From Impatiens glandulifera (lineage: Eukaryota > Streptophyta > Magnoliopsida > Ericales > Balsaminaceae): a stretch of 64,000 nucleotides of DNA. The stretch lies in the NCBI RefSeq assembly GCF_907164915.1, contig NC_061862.1, positions 123,345,533 to 123,409,532 on the forward strand, written 5' to 3'. Below are positions 10,255-23,600 of this stretch, piece by piece. The translations under genes were made by a program, and so were the position numbers. Positions within the stretch are counted from its first letter, which is position 1, and each line of letters opens with the position of its first letter. The notes under the pieces are model-generated. The model was not told where the DNA came from, did no database searches, and was given only the letters and a program-made list of their open reading frames with translations.

Positions 10255-12106
10255 GGTTGATTAGTCCCTTTGGGATCCAGACTTGAATGAGTCGGATCAC
10301 TTTCCCGGTTATTGTTTTGATAATATTTGGCTTAACTTCTTGGTTGTTGCTCAAAAATGCCTTATGTGGTGATGGGCTTCTTTGATGTCGAGTTTTATTT
10401 GTTTTACTTGGTTTCCGGTTGACTTTCCTTCTCTCAGGATGAAGCCATTTTTCAGATTCGTTAGGGCCGACATACTTAAGCGTTTCTTCCGGTTTTAGGT
10501 TATTTTCGGTTTGAGAACTTTTAAAAAATTTTATAAATGGAAGATTAATTTTCGTTAGTTTCATCCCGTTAGGTTGTTTTGTTTCATTTTGTTTAATTGG
10601 TTCATAGCCGATACCATATCTACATTTCGGATGTCTTTTATAGTTACACATTCGTTTCACTGCTTGACGTGATCTCTCCCACGCAGCCGTGACGTACATT
10701 GCTCGTTCATCGGTTTCGGTTACCGGTTGAACTGTCTTCTCATTATCGGAGAATAGTTCATCCGGTTCATACGTTTCGATTTCACATGTTTTATCATATA
10801 CATTATTTGTTTGTTCGGTTTTAGGTTCTATAGGAGTTGGTATATACGCAGATATATTTCTAAACTCAGCAACCATTTGGTTGAGTGCAGAGACTAGGTC
10901 TTCTTTAGTAAACTCATCAGAAGAGAAATCAAATACCTCTTCGTCGTTTGCCATGAAGCAGGTTACTTTCTCTTCACTATCTTCATTATTGGAGTATGCC
11001 CACTCGCTTCCACCGTCGGATGCAATGAGTGCTTTTTGAATCTCCTTTCCTTCATCAGCATGTTGATCATCGTTTCTTCGGTAGTCATTTCGTTGGTTAT
11101 TGTTGTTTCCCCGATAATTGTTTCCTTGATAATTGTTTCCCTGATACCGGTTGCCTTGATAGTTATTCCCTTGATAATTATTTCCTTGATAGTTTCCTTC
11201 CGGTTTTCTATCGTCTCTTCTTGGTTTTCTACACGCTGACCTGAAATGTCCAAAACCATCACGGTTATAACATCTCTTGTTTGATTTATCTACATAGTTA
11301 TAATTAAAATCATTATTAGATGGTGGCTGGCTCTTCTTCATGAATTTCCCGAATTTCTGAGCTAGCATCGCCATCACATCGTCGGTAATTTGATCGGTGT
11401 TTTTGACTGGAGTCGGTGCGGTTGATACTGGAGCCGCCGGTTCCACCGATGTGACCAAAGCTCTTGTTGCGGTTGATGTGGATGCTTCATCTTCGATCCG
11501 AGACTTGATCTCGAATTCGTATGCTTTCAAATCCTCAAACACATCATGCAACTTCATCTGCCCAAGGGTGCTTGATTCCCTCATCACCATGGTCTTGATA
11601 TCCCACGTGCTTGGCAGTGATCTTAAAGCTTTGATGATCACTTCTCGGTTGTCATATTTCTTTCCGAGTGTCTGAAGCTCGTTTACTACACTGGTGAACC
11701 GGTTGCTGAATTCCTTCATATTTTCTCCCGGTTTCATCCTTATGTTTTCATACTTCTGCGTAGCCACCAAGATTTTGTTCTCCTTGGTTCTTTCGTTTCC
11801 CTCGTGGATCTAAATGATCATTTCCCAGGCTTCCTTTGCATTTTCACACTCTGATATTTTGTTCAAAGTGTTGTTATCTATAGCCTTATAGATATGCCTC
11901 ATGCAATGGTTATCCAGATTACTTCTTCTCCGATCTTCACTCGTCCATTGGCTTTCCTCCTTGTTGATCTTGATCGGTCCCTCTTTCAGGACTCGGCTAA
12001 TCTCATCATCTAACGTAATCAGATGTAGATACATCTGTTTCTTCCAACTGCTAAACGCTTCGCTGTTTAGCATTGGCGGCTTGTCGCTGTGGGTCATGCT
12101 TCCCAT
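10241..12106 (-). pseudogene. Copia gag
   Basis: Gag starts at the ATG at 12106 (MGSMTHSDKPPMLNSEAFSS), 32 bases after the primer site. It runs in one frame to 10241 apart from a TAG near 11807-11809. The N-terminal part ends in AKEAWEMII, and the next has KYENIRMKPGENMKEFSNRF, typical of copia gag. A zinc-knuckle region reads CYNRDGFGHFRSAC: the second Cys of the CX2CX4HX4C pattern is Arg here. An Asn/Gly/Tyr-rich repeat (QGNNYQGNN) follows the knuckle. The long C-terminal linker (EVFDFSSDEFTKEDLVSALN) has a counterpart in the element at 43223-47783. Confidence 0.88.
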
Positions 12107-12137
12107 CTTCTTAGGTTGCTTGAGTGCTAAGAACCTC

Positions 12138-12149
12138 GCTCTGATACCA
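12138..12149 (-). other. Primer-binding site
   Basis: The minus strand reads TGGTATCAGAGC, complementary to the 3' end of initiator tRNA-Met as in most plant copia elements. It sits two bases inside the LTR end (CCTAACA). Confidence 0.9.
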
Positions 12150-12151
12150 CT

Positions 12152-13120
12152 TGTTAGGATCGGGGATGCCCTTGGAGGACCGGGGTGTTTCCGGTTTTTG
12201 GGAAGGGTGGCCGCTTACACAACACACAACACTCTTTGGTGATAGTCCGGTTAAAGACTATAACCGTTCTCAGCACTACACAATCTGTCACAGACTCTTG
12301 AACCGGGTTCAAGGGCGGAAATGTCTGTTTCAGGTTGAAGCAACGAATGCGACTTTTAGATGATGTTTTAGAAGGAGTAGGTTTTATGGATATGAGTGAC
12401 CGGTTTTAGGAGTATGATTGGTTTTGAGGTTAAGGTTAAGTAAGCAAGAAATGAAAGCAAAGGAAAGAACACGAGACAAGAGATTTGTTTATGGATGTTC
12501 GGAGCAAACCCTCCTACGTCACCCCTTCTTCTCAGGTTATGAGAAGGATCTCCACTAACTCTTTAGAGTTACAATTACACTTCCGGTCGAGCCCAACTTC
12601 GCTACTCGCCGGTTACACCAAACTCACACTTTTGATGTAATACACCAACACAACACAATAACACACAAAGAACTTCCGGTTTTAGGCACGCCGATTTTGG
12701 AATACAGGACTTTATCTCTCTAGAATTTAATGCTTTATGACTTTCAGAACTTATGATGCTCACAACTACAACTGCCGAACTGCATTGAATGAAGACGTTT
12801 CGACTTCCTTTTATAGCTGAAAGTAGCCAACGGTTACTTTCTTCTCTCTCTTGCAGATTGGTCGATCATTATCACGCCTGTTTATAGAAAGGTTGCTTGC
12901 ACGCTTCAACTTCCTCAACACCTGGCATTCATGCAGGTGACTCTGAGCATAGGATGACATAGCCGGTTTTCAGATTGTGACACGTGTTGAACATCTACTA
13001 CCGGTTGTCAGCATCGGATCAACAAAGCATCATTGCTTTCCTCGCATGCTTCTGATCGGATCTGATCTTCTTTTATTCTTTCAAGACACGTTTCTTCCGT
13101 CATGGTACGTCACTCTTGAA
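12152..13120 (-). repeat. 5' LTR of the SIRE-like element, cut by the gap
   Basis: On the plus strand it begins tgttaggatcgggg, next to the primer site, and continues to the Ns. The last 286 bases equal 1-286 except at four positions. It includes the conserved LTR block at 12489-12532. Confidence 0.9.
12489..12532 (-). promoter_or_regulatory. Conserved LTR block (copy 1)
   Basis: The minus strand reads gaaggggtgacgtaggag, a short variable piece, then ctccgaacatccataaa. The same block occurs in four other LTRs of this window. Confidence 0.65.
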
Positions 13121-13620
13121 NNNNNNNNNNNNNNNNNNNNNNNNNNNNNNNNNNNNNNNNNNNNNNNNNNNNNNNNNNNNNNNNNNNNNNNNNNNNNNNN
13201 NNNNNNNNNNNNNNNNNNNNNNNNNNNNNNNNNNNNNNNNNNNNNNNNNNNNNNNNNNNNNNNNNNNNNNNNNNNNNNNNNNNNNNNNNNNNNNNNNNNN
13301 NNNNNNNNNNNNNNNNNNNNNNNNNNNNNNNNNNNNNNNNNNNNNNNNNNNNNNNNNNNNNNNNNNNNNNNNNNNNNNNNNNNNNNNNNNNNNNNNNNNN
13401 NNNNNNNNNNNNNNNNNNNNNNNNNNNNNNNNNNNNNNNNNNNNNNNNNNNNNNNNNNNNNNNNNNNNNNNNNNNNNNNNNNNNNNNNNNNNNNNNNNNN
13501 NNNNNNNNNNNNNNNNNNNNNNNNNNNNNNNNNNNNNNNNNNNNNNNNNNNNNNNNNNNNNNNNNNNNNNNNNNNNNNNNNNNNNNNNNNNNNNNNNNNN
13601 NNNNNNNNNNNNNNNNNNNN
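13121..13620. other. Assembly gap of exactly 500 N
   Basis: The run is exactly 500 Ns, so its length is likely a placeholder. It hides the end of the 5' LTR and the element's target-site duplication. Confidence 0.99.
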
Positions 13621-14600
13621 TATTTCCTTACTGAAACAAATGGTTGAACTTTTGGTGTTGTAAATCAAGGATCAGGCAATATGGGTAGTTTAAGGATTGG
13701 TATCCCATCTCTCAAACATTCTCCATCGCGATCTAAATTCCAGACAAAGATTTTTATCATATACTATTTCCGTTGTTGGTGATAGAAATTCTTGTGATGC
13801 ACCAAATAATAATATTTTTGTTTACAACAGTATAAATAAATATTTTTTAATAATTTATTTTGAATAGCGAGAAATTGACAATGGTTGAAATGAAAAATTA
13901 AAACAGTGAAGAAGAATGTTAATTTTTCTTTAGTTAAAAACCAGTATATATATATAATCATCACTTACTATGATTCAAATTTTCACTTTATAAAATATGA
14001 GAAGTGATAGGGGAAGGAATTTGATGGAGAGAATAGGGAGAGAATTATGTGTCACTACATCACTGGTTGGAAAAAGAATAAAAGGTGGAGAGAGATAAAT
14101 TTTGTTATTTCTTTTGGCTAATCAAATTGCGCTATATCATTCCCTCCCTCAAATTCCCTCTCCCAATCATTTCTCATAAAATATATATAAATATATAATG
14201 ACATTATTGTAATTTTATGGATTCGGGACGGAAATCCTATGAATTCGGGACGGAAATCCGAGGGAACAAAGAATTATCATCCCATCCCTGATCAACGTAT
14301 TTTGGATTTTATCTGATACATCCTGATCCCCAGTAAGAATGGAGAAAATCCACCCCATCAGTTACAATCATAAAAAAAAACTAGAATGAAGTGAAAGATT
14401 CACACATTCTCAGGATATCTCTAGATAGAGGTTTGAAAGTTTCACATGTCAAACATGATTCTAGAGCCATTTATGTACAATTAGCAGGACTAGCTTACCT
14501 TAATTACCTGTAATCTAACATAATAAAAAATCTGGATTGCTGAAGCAACAAGAACAGTATCATCCATATAGGGTTGAATGTGAATATCATAAAAAATGTC
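13621..14600. other. 3' flank of the FCA-like gene with a possible MITE
   Basis: No coding region is seen. Bases about 14008-14165 are flanked by loosely inverted ends (gggaaggaatttgatgga and tccctccctcaaattccctc), which suggests a small non-autonomous DNA transposon. Confidence 0.35.
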
Positions 14601-17600
14601 TCATTGCTGCTGGTAAGAAATATGTGGTGGCAGTGAAGTCACCTCTTGATAAAAATGATGTTGCTGAATAGGTTTTTCATAATCAGAGTAGTCCTCAGAT
14701 TTCTCCCACTGTATAAAGAATTACCAAATCACTCTTGATATTCATACATGCACAATGCCAAATAGCAGAAAGAAGAACAGTTACAATACCCGGCTTTCAC
14801 AAGTTACACAGTTGTAATAGTACTTGTAACCATCAGGGCACGTGTGTTCACTCCAATCAGAATCTAATGTATCTTTAATGCTCGTAAGTCCCTGTGACAT
14901 GCAACCAACTCTTGAAGAACAGAAGAAAAAACAATTCAAAATAACTAATGAAGACAGTATTGGAAGATCTCCAATAAAGTAGTTACACTTGATAGGATTT
15001 TATGAGAGATTAGAAGATATAATAGTCAAATGAGGGTTCAAACCTTCTAATAATTCATTCAATGAAACCAATTGTCAGCTAATACAATAGAATGAAATGC
15101 TGTATCATTATTTTACAGCATTTCATTCTATTTATAATCTTCTAATACACTATCTCTTATAACCAATTGTCAGCTAGAAAAATTCCCTATCCATTCCTTA
15201 ACAAGGAAAAACTTTAGGGACTTATTTACTCTATGATGCATGTAAAACTGTCCAAATGGAAGCTCCTTCTATGTATGTTGTAACACACTATTCATATAGA
15301 CTATGCAAATTAAGGGGATATTATCATACTTCCTATTTAAGTTCAGTTAGTAGTACAATATGTTTATCAGATTTCCCATATGACTTAGTGGAATAACTAT
15401 GGTTGTAAAAAGTAATTTTTGACACACGAATTTATAATATTTAAAAATTTTGAACCAACGAAATTATTTAACAAAATTTCAATGCCGGCTCATTGCTCGG
15501 ATTGATAACAAATAATTAATTCAGAAACGGAATCTTATCGATCGGTTCCGAATTAATTAAATTATAATAAAAATCCCGAAAAAGGGTAAAAATAAATAAA
15601 CAAATGACCAAGTGTATTAAACGTTCATCACTAACATGTTATTTTGTTTTTGTTTTTGTAAAGAAATGAAAGAAGGGGTCTGAAAAAGAAAAAAAAATAG
15701 ATGTTGAAAATAAAAAAATAAAAAAATAAATAAAATTATTGTCGGAAAAAGTCGGTGGCGGAGGGCGGATTACCGCGAGCGGCAACCGGCCGCTCATCGC
15801 CGCTCAGGCACAACAAGACCCTGACCAGGTTCAACGGTCCATGGTTCATGGCTCAGGTTCAAGTGCAGCTAGGGTTCACACCAGGTCCACGCGGTCTATG
15901 CTAAGATTCAGGGATAAAGTCGAGAATAGGGTTCGTGGTACAGGGTCTAGGTGCGAGCCGGGGTTCACGTTGGGGTTTGAGCTACCCATTGAAGAAACGA
16001 ACCGGGCGGGTACCCAATCAACCCACCCATCTGCATGGGATTGTCTTCATCGCGATCTTCTTCTTCAACGGCTTCTTACGTCACCCTAAGCAAAATACAA
16101 CCCAGCAGCAAAGACAACTGGACACTTCAGCTTCTCAAAGCAAGGGACGACGCTATACTGCACCAAATTCATGAATGACCTACCGAAATGTTCACAACAA
16201 CCAAGGAGTGATGTTGCACACGCCACGAACTGTCATTCACGGTCAGTAAAGTCAGAATACCGACGGAAACTAGATGAAGGTCGGAGGTTACAACCAGAGG
16301 AGCCTGGACTTCAACCGAAGAGAAGTTTAGCTACGGTGATGTCAGCTCCATGTAGGAAGTAAACGCAGTCCGTCAACCAACACCTGTCCACTAAGACACG
16401 CCGCAAGTTTAACTTACACGGGTGCAACTGTCGTTTCTTCAACCGCTGAGAAGTCAGGCTACGTTGCACCACGCGGGATGAGCCACATCAAAATCGCCGT
16501 GCAGAGTACAGCTAGAGAATGATACCAACTGCTGCCGGTCATTCAACGTGTGAGCCAAGTCATACCCCGAGCAGTTTCTTTTACTTTTTAGGTGGCGATT
16601 TTAAAACTGTCTTTAGGATCCCTATTTAAACAGAGCTCGTCTTAGGAGCTAGGGGTTGGTCAATTAGAGTTTACTAAGCGAGAAAGAGATTCCAACAGTG
16701 GCGGTTGAGAGGGTTGCCATCGACGACCGAGCTTACCTCGCCGGAAAACTCAAAGATTCAGGAGAAGATCCTCTGAATCTGTTAGGGGTAATCTCAAGCA
16801 TCAGTAGGTCTTATAATAATTTGAACATCATTTATCAATAAAAGTCTGATTATCGAATCTGTTTGAGTGGATTATTGCCTTCGGTTTGTTGATAACACAA
16901 TTCTTGTTGAATATTGATTGAATTGTGTGTGGTTTGTTTGAGTTTGATTACGTGCTCCCCTGGAAAATCAGTTAGTTTCCAGCGAAGGCAGGGCTATGTT
17001 CTTGAGCCGAAGCGGAGGTCCATGATTGTTATTGCATGTATGAAGTAAGTCATAAGCTGTAATTCTTCAAACATAGGATTTTATGGAAAAATTTTGGAAA
17101 GCGTAATTACGGGTTAATTGTTATGACGAGGCTTAGATTGGTTGTAATTAGGCTAGATGCATCGTAAGGCTTAGATTGGTTGTAATTAGGCTAGATGCAT
17201 TGTACTAGAATTGGAGAATGAAACACCTGCATCAAAATTTGATTTTGTGGCAGTTGTTCGAAACTGTAAAATTATCTCTTTATATTCCTTGGAAGGAAAT
17301 ATGGAAAGTCAAACAATTCGAAGAATGACTAATTGATTTGCCTAAGACCTTTAGCAGGTTGGTCTAGTTCATACATCCGGTTCATGCATGCCTTTAGCAG
17401 GTCGGTTTTATCAGTCCCAAGGCCTGTTTGCTTGGGCCTTTATTTTATTAACTTATTTAAAGTGTTAAATGTTTAGATAATTTTATAAAAATCAGAAAAA
17501 AATAAAAAAATGATTCATTGTATTTTTTTCTACCAGATTGGACAGAAACTTATATTAAAGGGATTGTTTGACTGAATTTTATCATTTTTCCTTATTTACA

Positions 17601-20600
17601 GTATCTATAACTTGTGATCTGTCTCTCCAAAAATTAAAGGAAAAATAGTTATTTGATTCTCGAATTAAATCTGACAGATTGGTATATGGACCAAATCATT
17701 GGAATTTTTCAGGTTTTTTCCTATTCTTGTTTTATTGATACAGGTGTGTTATTCTTTTGATGTCTATGTTTATTTCCTCGCAAAATTACTATAACGTAGA
17801 AGTATGCCCTAGAAACAGATCGGGAGCCATCCCTTAGACTTAGGATAGGCATAGGTAGGAAATATTAGATACATGTGGTTATGGTGGAATTTTCATCATT
17901 TTCAAACATTTAAATGTTGTGTTTTCTAAAAGGCCAAAAGTTTCGGAATAAAGACCGCTCATCTGAACGGACGTGAGGGGCAAAACGCAGAAACCCTTCT
18001 CCACACCCAACAGAATTTCTTAAAAATTTTCTTTCCTAATTTCTCAAGTAAAAAATTAGATGACCACCCTCAAAAAGAGCCAAGTATGCGTCATTTGTTA
18101 AGTTCAATTTGGGTTCTTCATCTCATTTTTTGTGAGACAACGTCTGAACGAGTTGTTTCTCACCTCGTTTTACGAGATTCAAGAGGAAGGTAAGCCACAA
18201 GACTTAACAAAGCGATCAAAAAAGCTTCTAAAACGTAATTAGTCCGAAATCGACGATCTTGGTGATGAGCTCAATTTCGAGTCCATTCCTTGGCTCGTCG
18301 GCTTCCTTTTCGACATTATTGGAAATCAGCTCGAACGGCCAACCATTTTGGTTCATCATCCTCCATTTTTAGGATTCAAGAGGAAGGTGAGTATGGTGCC
18401 AATTCGAGTCGATTTCTCGGTATGTTCGTCTCGGACTTTCAATTTTTACGTTCAATCCTCCCCTCGGAGGTGGAATGATCGACGGACCGTTTTACAAGCG
18501 TAAAATGGTGTAATACAAATACAAGCTTATTTGTCAAGATATATGTAAAATCTAAAACTTAATGGTAATGCACATATTCCTGAAGGGGTAAGAATTAGAC
18601 ATACCTAATAATTATCTTTTGCATAGTCAATATTAGAATCATGATTATTTGTTTTTCAGATATCAAGATAGAGTTGCCCATTCTAGTTTATATTCTTCAG
18701 ACTAAAACCACAAGGATTGGTATCAATTATTAAAGATCTCTTCTTTCTTTTGAATGATAAAAAGCAGTTGTGAAATATGTCACGATAAAGACAGTTGAAA
18801 TAGGCAATAATCTCACAGGTGCAATGAACACTAACCAAGCAAGAGTGTTGTGTCATCTGCAAATTTGGTCGATTAGAAGCACCATCTAATGTATGGCTAA
18901 CCAATGGGTCATTTTTACAAGGTGCTGCTCTGAAAGACAAGAAGGTACAAGAAAACATCTGAGTAAGATATGAACTTTTCGGAAAAAATAATGAAAAGTG
19001 ACGAAATGTCAAAATACCTGTCACATTTTTCTTGAAAATGCTGAGGATAACCTGAAGCTCCAAATTTATTGTAATCTCTGGTAATAATGATCATAAGGGA
19101 TGATGGAACATATAGTGAGTATCACAAGAAAGATACGTTTAATAGGATCCAAAGTAGTACATTATTGAAAAATCACCCCCAAAGAACAAAATGAAGCCAA
19201 AGTGCTGAAAAGATATAAATTTCTGACATGCCAAAATGACAAACTTATTGGAAAGATTTTTAAAAGCCATTAGACTAAGCATTGTTAGACATTGCCTATG
19301 CTTGTGAATCGATATTACCTCTGTTCCCCAACTCTGGGCTTCTTGGGATCTGCAAAACGGACAATGAATGGCTGATCGCAACCCTAGATAACAAGTATTG
19401 GCATGAACATTAGCACTCCTTTCAAATAGAACCAAACAGGTATGGCTGAGACGAGAACAGCAATTTACCTTCATGAAGTATGTTCCATTAAGCCCATTTA
19501 TAGCAGCAACTGCCATATCCTTGTGTGAAAATTTAATAAAACAACATCCTAAGGAACAGTCAGATTTGTCAAATACAGAGGGCGAGAAATCATATTGACA
19601 GCTTAATAGACAGAATGAAAGACCTAAAATAAAGGTGCATACAATACCAGAAAAAACTTTAACGGAAATTTTGTAACAGAAGTGCATGCATACACAAGAA
19701 TGAGAATATTAGTCTATCAGATGAGCATATTCAATAAAAGCAAAGCATCCAAGTACACAAATGGCCAAGTTCACACATTATTTTCCATGTATGTGTCTCA
19801 AATGATAGAATTAAATAGGCAAAGCAGATACAAGGTTAATAAACTCACCCCGACTTTGCTTCATCTCATCACGCACAATGAATACATCTTCAACAATGCC
19901 ATAAGCAGCAAAAATCTATCAGAAACACATCCATGTTCATGATTTTGATAGATCTCAAAACAACTTAAAGTGTCTTAATTGCATTTAGAAAATAACTAAT
20001 ATGGGAAATATCAATCATGTTCAAACAACCCAACGTCTATATATTTTTTCTCGGAAAAAAAAAATCATGTTCCAGCAACCCGCTATTAGGTCTCCTGCCA
20101 AAATGGTAAGCAGCTCTTACCTATTGTATGATCAAACAAAATCTAGAAAATATTGAAAACAGTTTATTTGGATTCCTTTATTTTTACTCAAAGACAGTGT
20201 TATTTTAATCTTGAAGACTGGGTTTGTTAATTTGCTATATTCCAGTTTAAACGTTACCTGAACGGCTGAACTGACTAACTGAGTCTAGACAACGCATCGA
20301 CTGCTGAACCTACTAACCTAGAAGTCTAGAACTCAACCAATTTCTCTGCAGCTGTGCCGTCGATCGCGGATATTAATCGGTATGAGTTTGAAGAGTGAAG
20401 AAGATTACAACTTAGAAGAAGTTTGGAAGAATAGCGGATGTGTTTGGAGTATGAATCTGAATCTATGATGAAATACTGTATTCACAAATGGGCTTTTTGC
20501 CTTTATTGTTGGAACGAGCAGTGGGAGTTTGGATTAAAATGAGATATGGACTAGGACAGCATCATTCGAGCCTGCCCTACTATGCCACATTGCCAACCCT

Positions 20601-23600
20601 AATTAATGAAGCAATACTTCCTCCTATTTAGTAACAGTGGGAAAATGAGTATGGAAAGAAATTACAACTCAAATGTCATTACATAGTATAACTGCAATCA
20701 GCTCTAATGTTGGCACCCAAAACAAAAATGTTATGTAAATACAGTTATTAAGAAAAGTAACTCTACTCATGAAAAAGAAAATTGATTGCATGTTTATTTT
20801 TAGCAGAAGCCTTCCGTGCAGCAGATTGATAATAGGCTAATGGGTTCAAAGTTTGAACTTCAAACTGGTATGTTGTCCTTTCACAAAGTGTAAGCAAACT
20901 GGAAATTCGAACTTAACCATGTTGCTTAGGTGGCTAAGAAAAATGCAAAGGCAGATAAATTTAGTAACTGTGACTTACCTCTTCAAGTTCCTTTATCGAC
21001 GCTTGCTTATTTATACATCCAACATACAACTTATATTCTTGTTCCTTCAGACTAACTATCAAAAAGAAATGAAGATACTATGAGTTAGAAATCTGCACAG
21101 ACCTTGAGAAATAGAAAGGCATAATCTGAAAACCACGGTGTGCAGAAATTAGAGAGAATTAAATTGTGGTAAATATTATTAATGGACCATGTCCATTACA
21201 TACATAATACATAAAAGTATTCTAGGATAGAGAACAATTACCAATTATTGAATAATTACGTCCAACAAAATTATTCTTTTAAGGTACTATCAAGATAAAG
21301 ATTAAAAGCGATAATTATCCATAACACTTATCTGCATAATTAATATTAGAATAATCTCAATATTCTAATTAACCAGTATCTATATAATTCAGCACTCCCC
21401 CTGAATCTGGATTGTATATGTTATACAAGCCCAGCTTGCAACTAAGTTCTTCAAATCTTGTTCTTGAGTATTTTGGTAAGAATATGTAAGCATTCTGTTC
21501 CGCAGTGGAATAATATGATATTGATATGCTTGCGTTCGATCTTCTGAAGTGTCTTTCAATATCTATATGTCTGGTCATGTCAAGATCAACTGGATTCTAA
21601 TCATGCTAATAGTTGATTGATTATCACATTGTACTTGAGTTGGAGAGTTTTCAGGAACTCTCAATTTTTCTAGTAATCTTTTCAACCAAGGTCATTCACA
21701 TATGCCAAGAGTTAAAGCTCTCTGACTATCCCCTCTTCTAGCCTAGCGGCAAAAAGAGGTGGATACCAACCCTAAGTTCCTGGGTTCGAGCCCGTCAGGC
21801 GGCAAAATCTGCGCCTGGTTAAATGATTAAGTGTGTTTGCGGGCTACATACTTAATCCTTTGTCCCATTTTTTTATCCCCTCTTCTAGCCTAGTGGCAAC
21901 AAGAGGTGGATATCTCCCAGGCCTCCATGAGGTCCTGGGTTCGAGCCCGTCAGGTGGCAAGTTCTGCGCCTGGTTAATTGGTTAAGTATGTTTGCGGGCT
22001 ATGTACTTAACCCGCGGGGATTAGTCGCACTCCATAGGAGCAGCGGAACCCAGCGTTCTCAAAAAAAAAAAAAAAGCTCTCTGACTTTTCACTACTTCTC
22101 GACACCTTGACTTATTTCTCGCTTCTCCCAGTTACTGATTTCCCATACATATAAACAATCTCTTGTCAACTAGCTGGCATGATCTATATTTGTGTGGATT
22201 TCTATTTACTCACATCATTTTTCCTAAAAAAGAATATCATTTTCCATGTGTGAATTTAAGATAATGATTCAATACATTGCCTTCATGTGTTCTTTCATAG
22301 CATTATTCATGAAATGGATCATTGTGCTTACTATAAAATAATGTCAAACCTTGTATGTGACAAGTAGATTAGCAGACCTACAACTACCTTTGTTTACTGG
22401 TGTGCTATTGACGTCAACTATCAACTTGTTAGAATTCATGGGAAAATCTGTTGTTTTACAATCAAACATTCTGGATCCCTTTAAGAGATCAAGACTAGAC
22501 TTTATGTAAGTGACATTTATTCCTTCTTTTGTTCTTGTAACTTCCATACATAGGAATATTTAAAGTTTCTCATCTTTTTGAGTTCAAATTCTTGAGCCCG
22601 ATGTTTCAAATTTCTTGATTTCTTCCACAAAGTCTCTTGTTATCACAATGTCATCTACATAAACAATTAACACAACTATTTTGTCATGAGACTTCTTAAT
22701 ACACAGTATTGTCATCCATATGTATCCATATTTAATCATAAACTTTGCAACTCTTCCAAATCAAACACATGAAAGCTGTTTTAACAAAAATAATTTATGC
22801 AGTTTGCATACCCTTCCCATTGTATAATCAAAACCTAGTGGAGTGTCAATGTATACTAATTCGTTAGTAAATACAACCCATTTCAATCTAACTTGTACTT
22901 CTGATCCGTATCTATATAATTCAACACAGTGCAAAATATGTCCTATATAACTTCTTTGAACTATGAATCCTGAAAAAAAACCGACAGGAATACTAGATAT
23001 CTAAAATAAGTGAATGTGTAAAACTATTGTCTTAGACATGCAAGTTCTAATTACATCTATCATCAGTCTAGAAAAAATAAAGCTTCTTGAACTGAAGAAG
23101 CATCAAAAACATTGAGTTTAGCTGGAAAGCCACAAAGTATTCATATAACACTAAAGAGAAAGGTATTACCATGTCGTTCCTTTTCTCCATCTGCATATCT
23201 CACTTCCAATGGATACATGGCCTATAAAGAAAAAAAAAGCCCAAAAATGTGAACATTTGTTACTACAGCCAGAAGTAAACCAAGGTCTCAGTGTTAGGAC
23301 TCACTCCCGGAAAAGTATATTGATTGACAAATGCGGCTACAGCCCCATCCGCCTGCTCAACTTTTGCATATTTTAGAAAACAATATTCTGCATGAAGAAA
23401 ACAACCCCATCAGCTAGCCAAGCAATAACTACAAATAATGCTAAGGTTCACTGAACATCTACCTGGTTGAAATTGGTTTTGAAGGAAATATAATAATACT
23501 TGTTGTACAATTCTAATTTTTCATACTACTATTCTCATATATGGATATTTGACATTGGAAAGAGGGTACAGAACCACAATCTGACACTGAAAGTAGTTGA

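Larger units (their letters stand above)
1..13120 (-). mobile_element. SIRE-lineage Ty1/copia LTR retrotransposon, nearly complete
   Basis: Read on the minus strand the order is LTR, tRNA-Met-type primer site, gag, protease, integrase, reverse transcriptase, RNase H, three extra ORFs, purine tract and second LTR. This is the copia gene order with the long 3' tail known from SIRE/Maximus elements. Bases 1-286 match 12835-13120 with four substitutions (about 98.6 % identity), so the insertion is fairly recent. About 683 bases of the left LTR lie before the window, judged from the right copy, and the right LTR runs into an assembly gap. Every long frame is cut by stops or frameshifts, so this copy is probably not autonomous. 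Confidence 0.93.

Noticed and set aside
12977..13668. Frames running across the N gap, and the matching one at 143-379
   Set aside because: Unknown bases are not coding evidence, and the same short frame in the left LTR is LTR sequence.
15739..16362. Short open frames in intron 11 of the FCA-like gene
   Set aside because: No domain, overlapping frames, and a GC-rich repeat context.
18683..19687. Frames of 126 and 182 residues on the minus strand
   Set aside because: They read through exon-intron borders of the FCA-like gene. Spliced exons explain the conserved parts.
21739..21948. Two apparent tRNA-like genes
   Set aside because: Only A and B boxes are present, no cloverleaf. The A tail and target duplication show a SINE.
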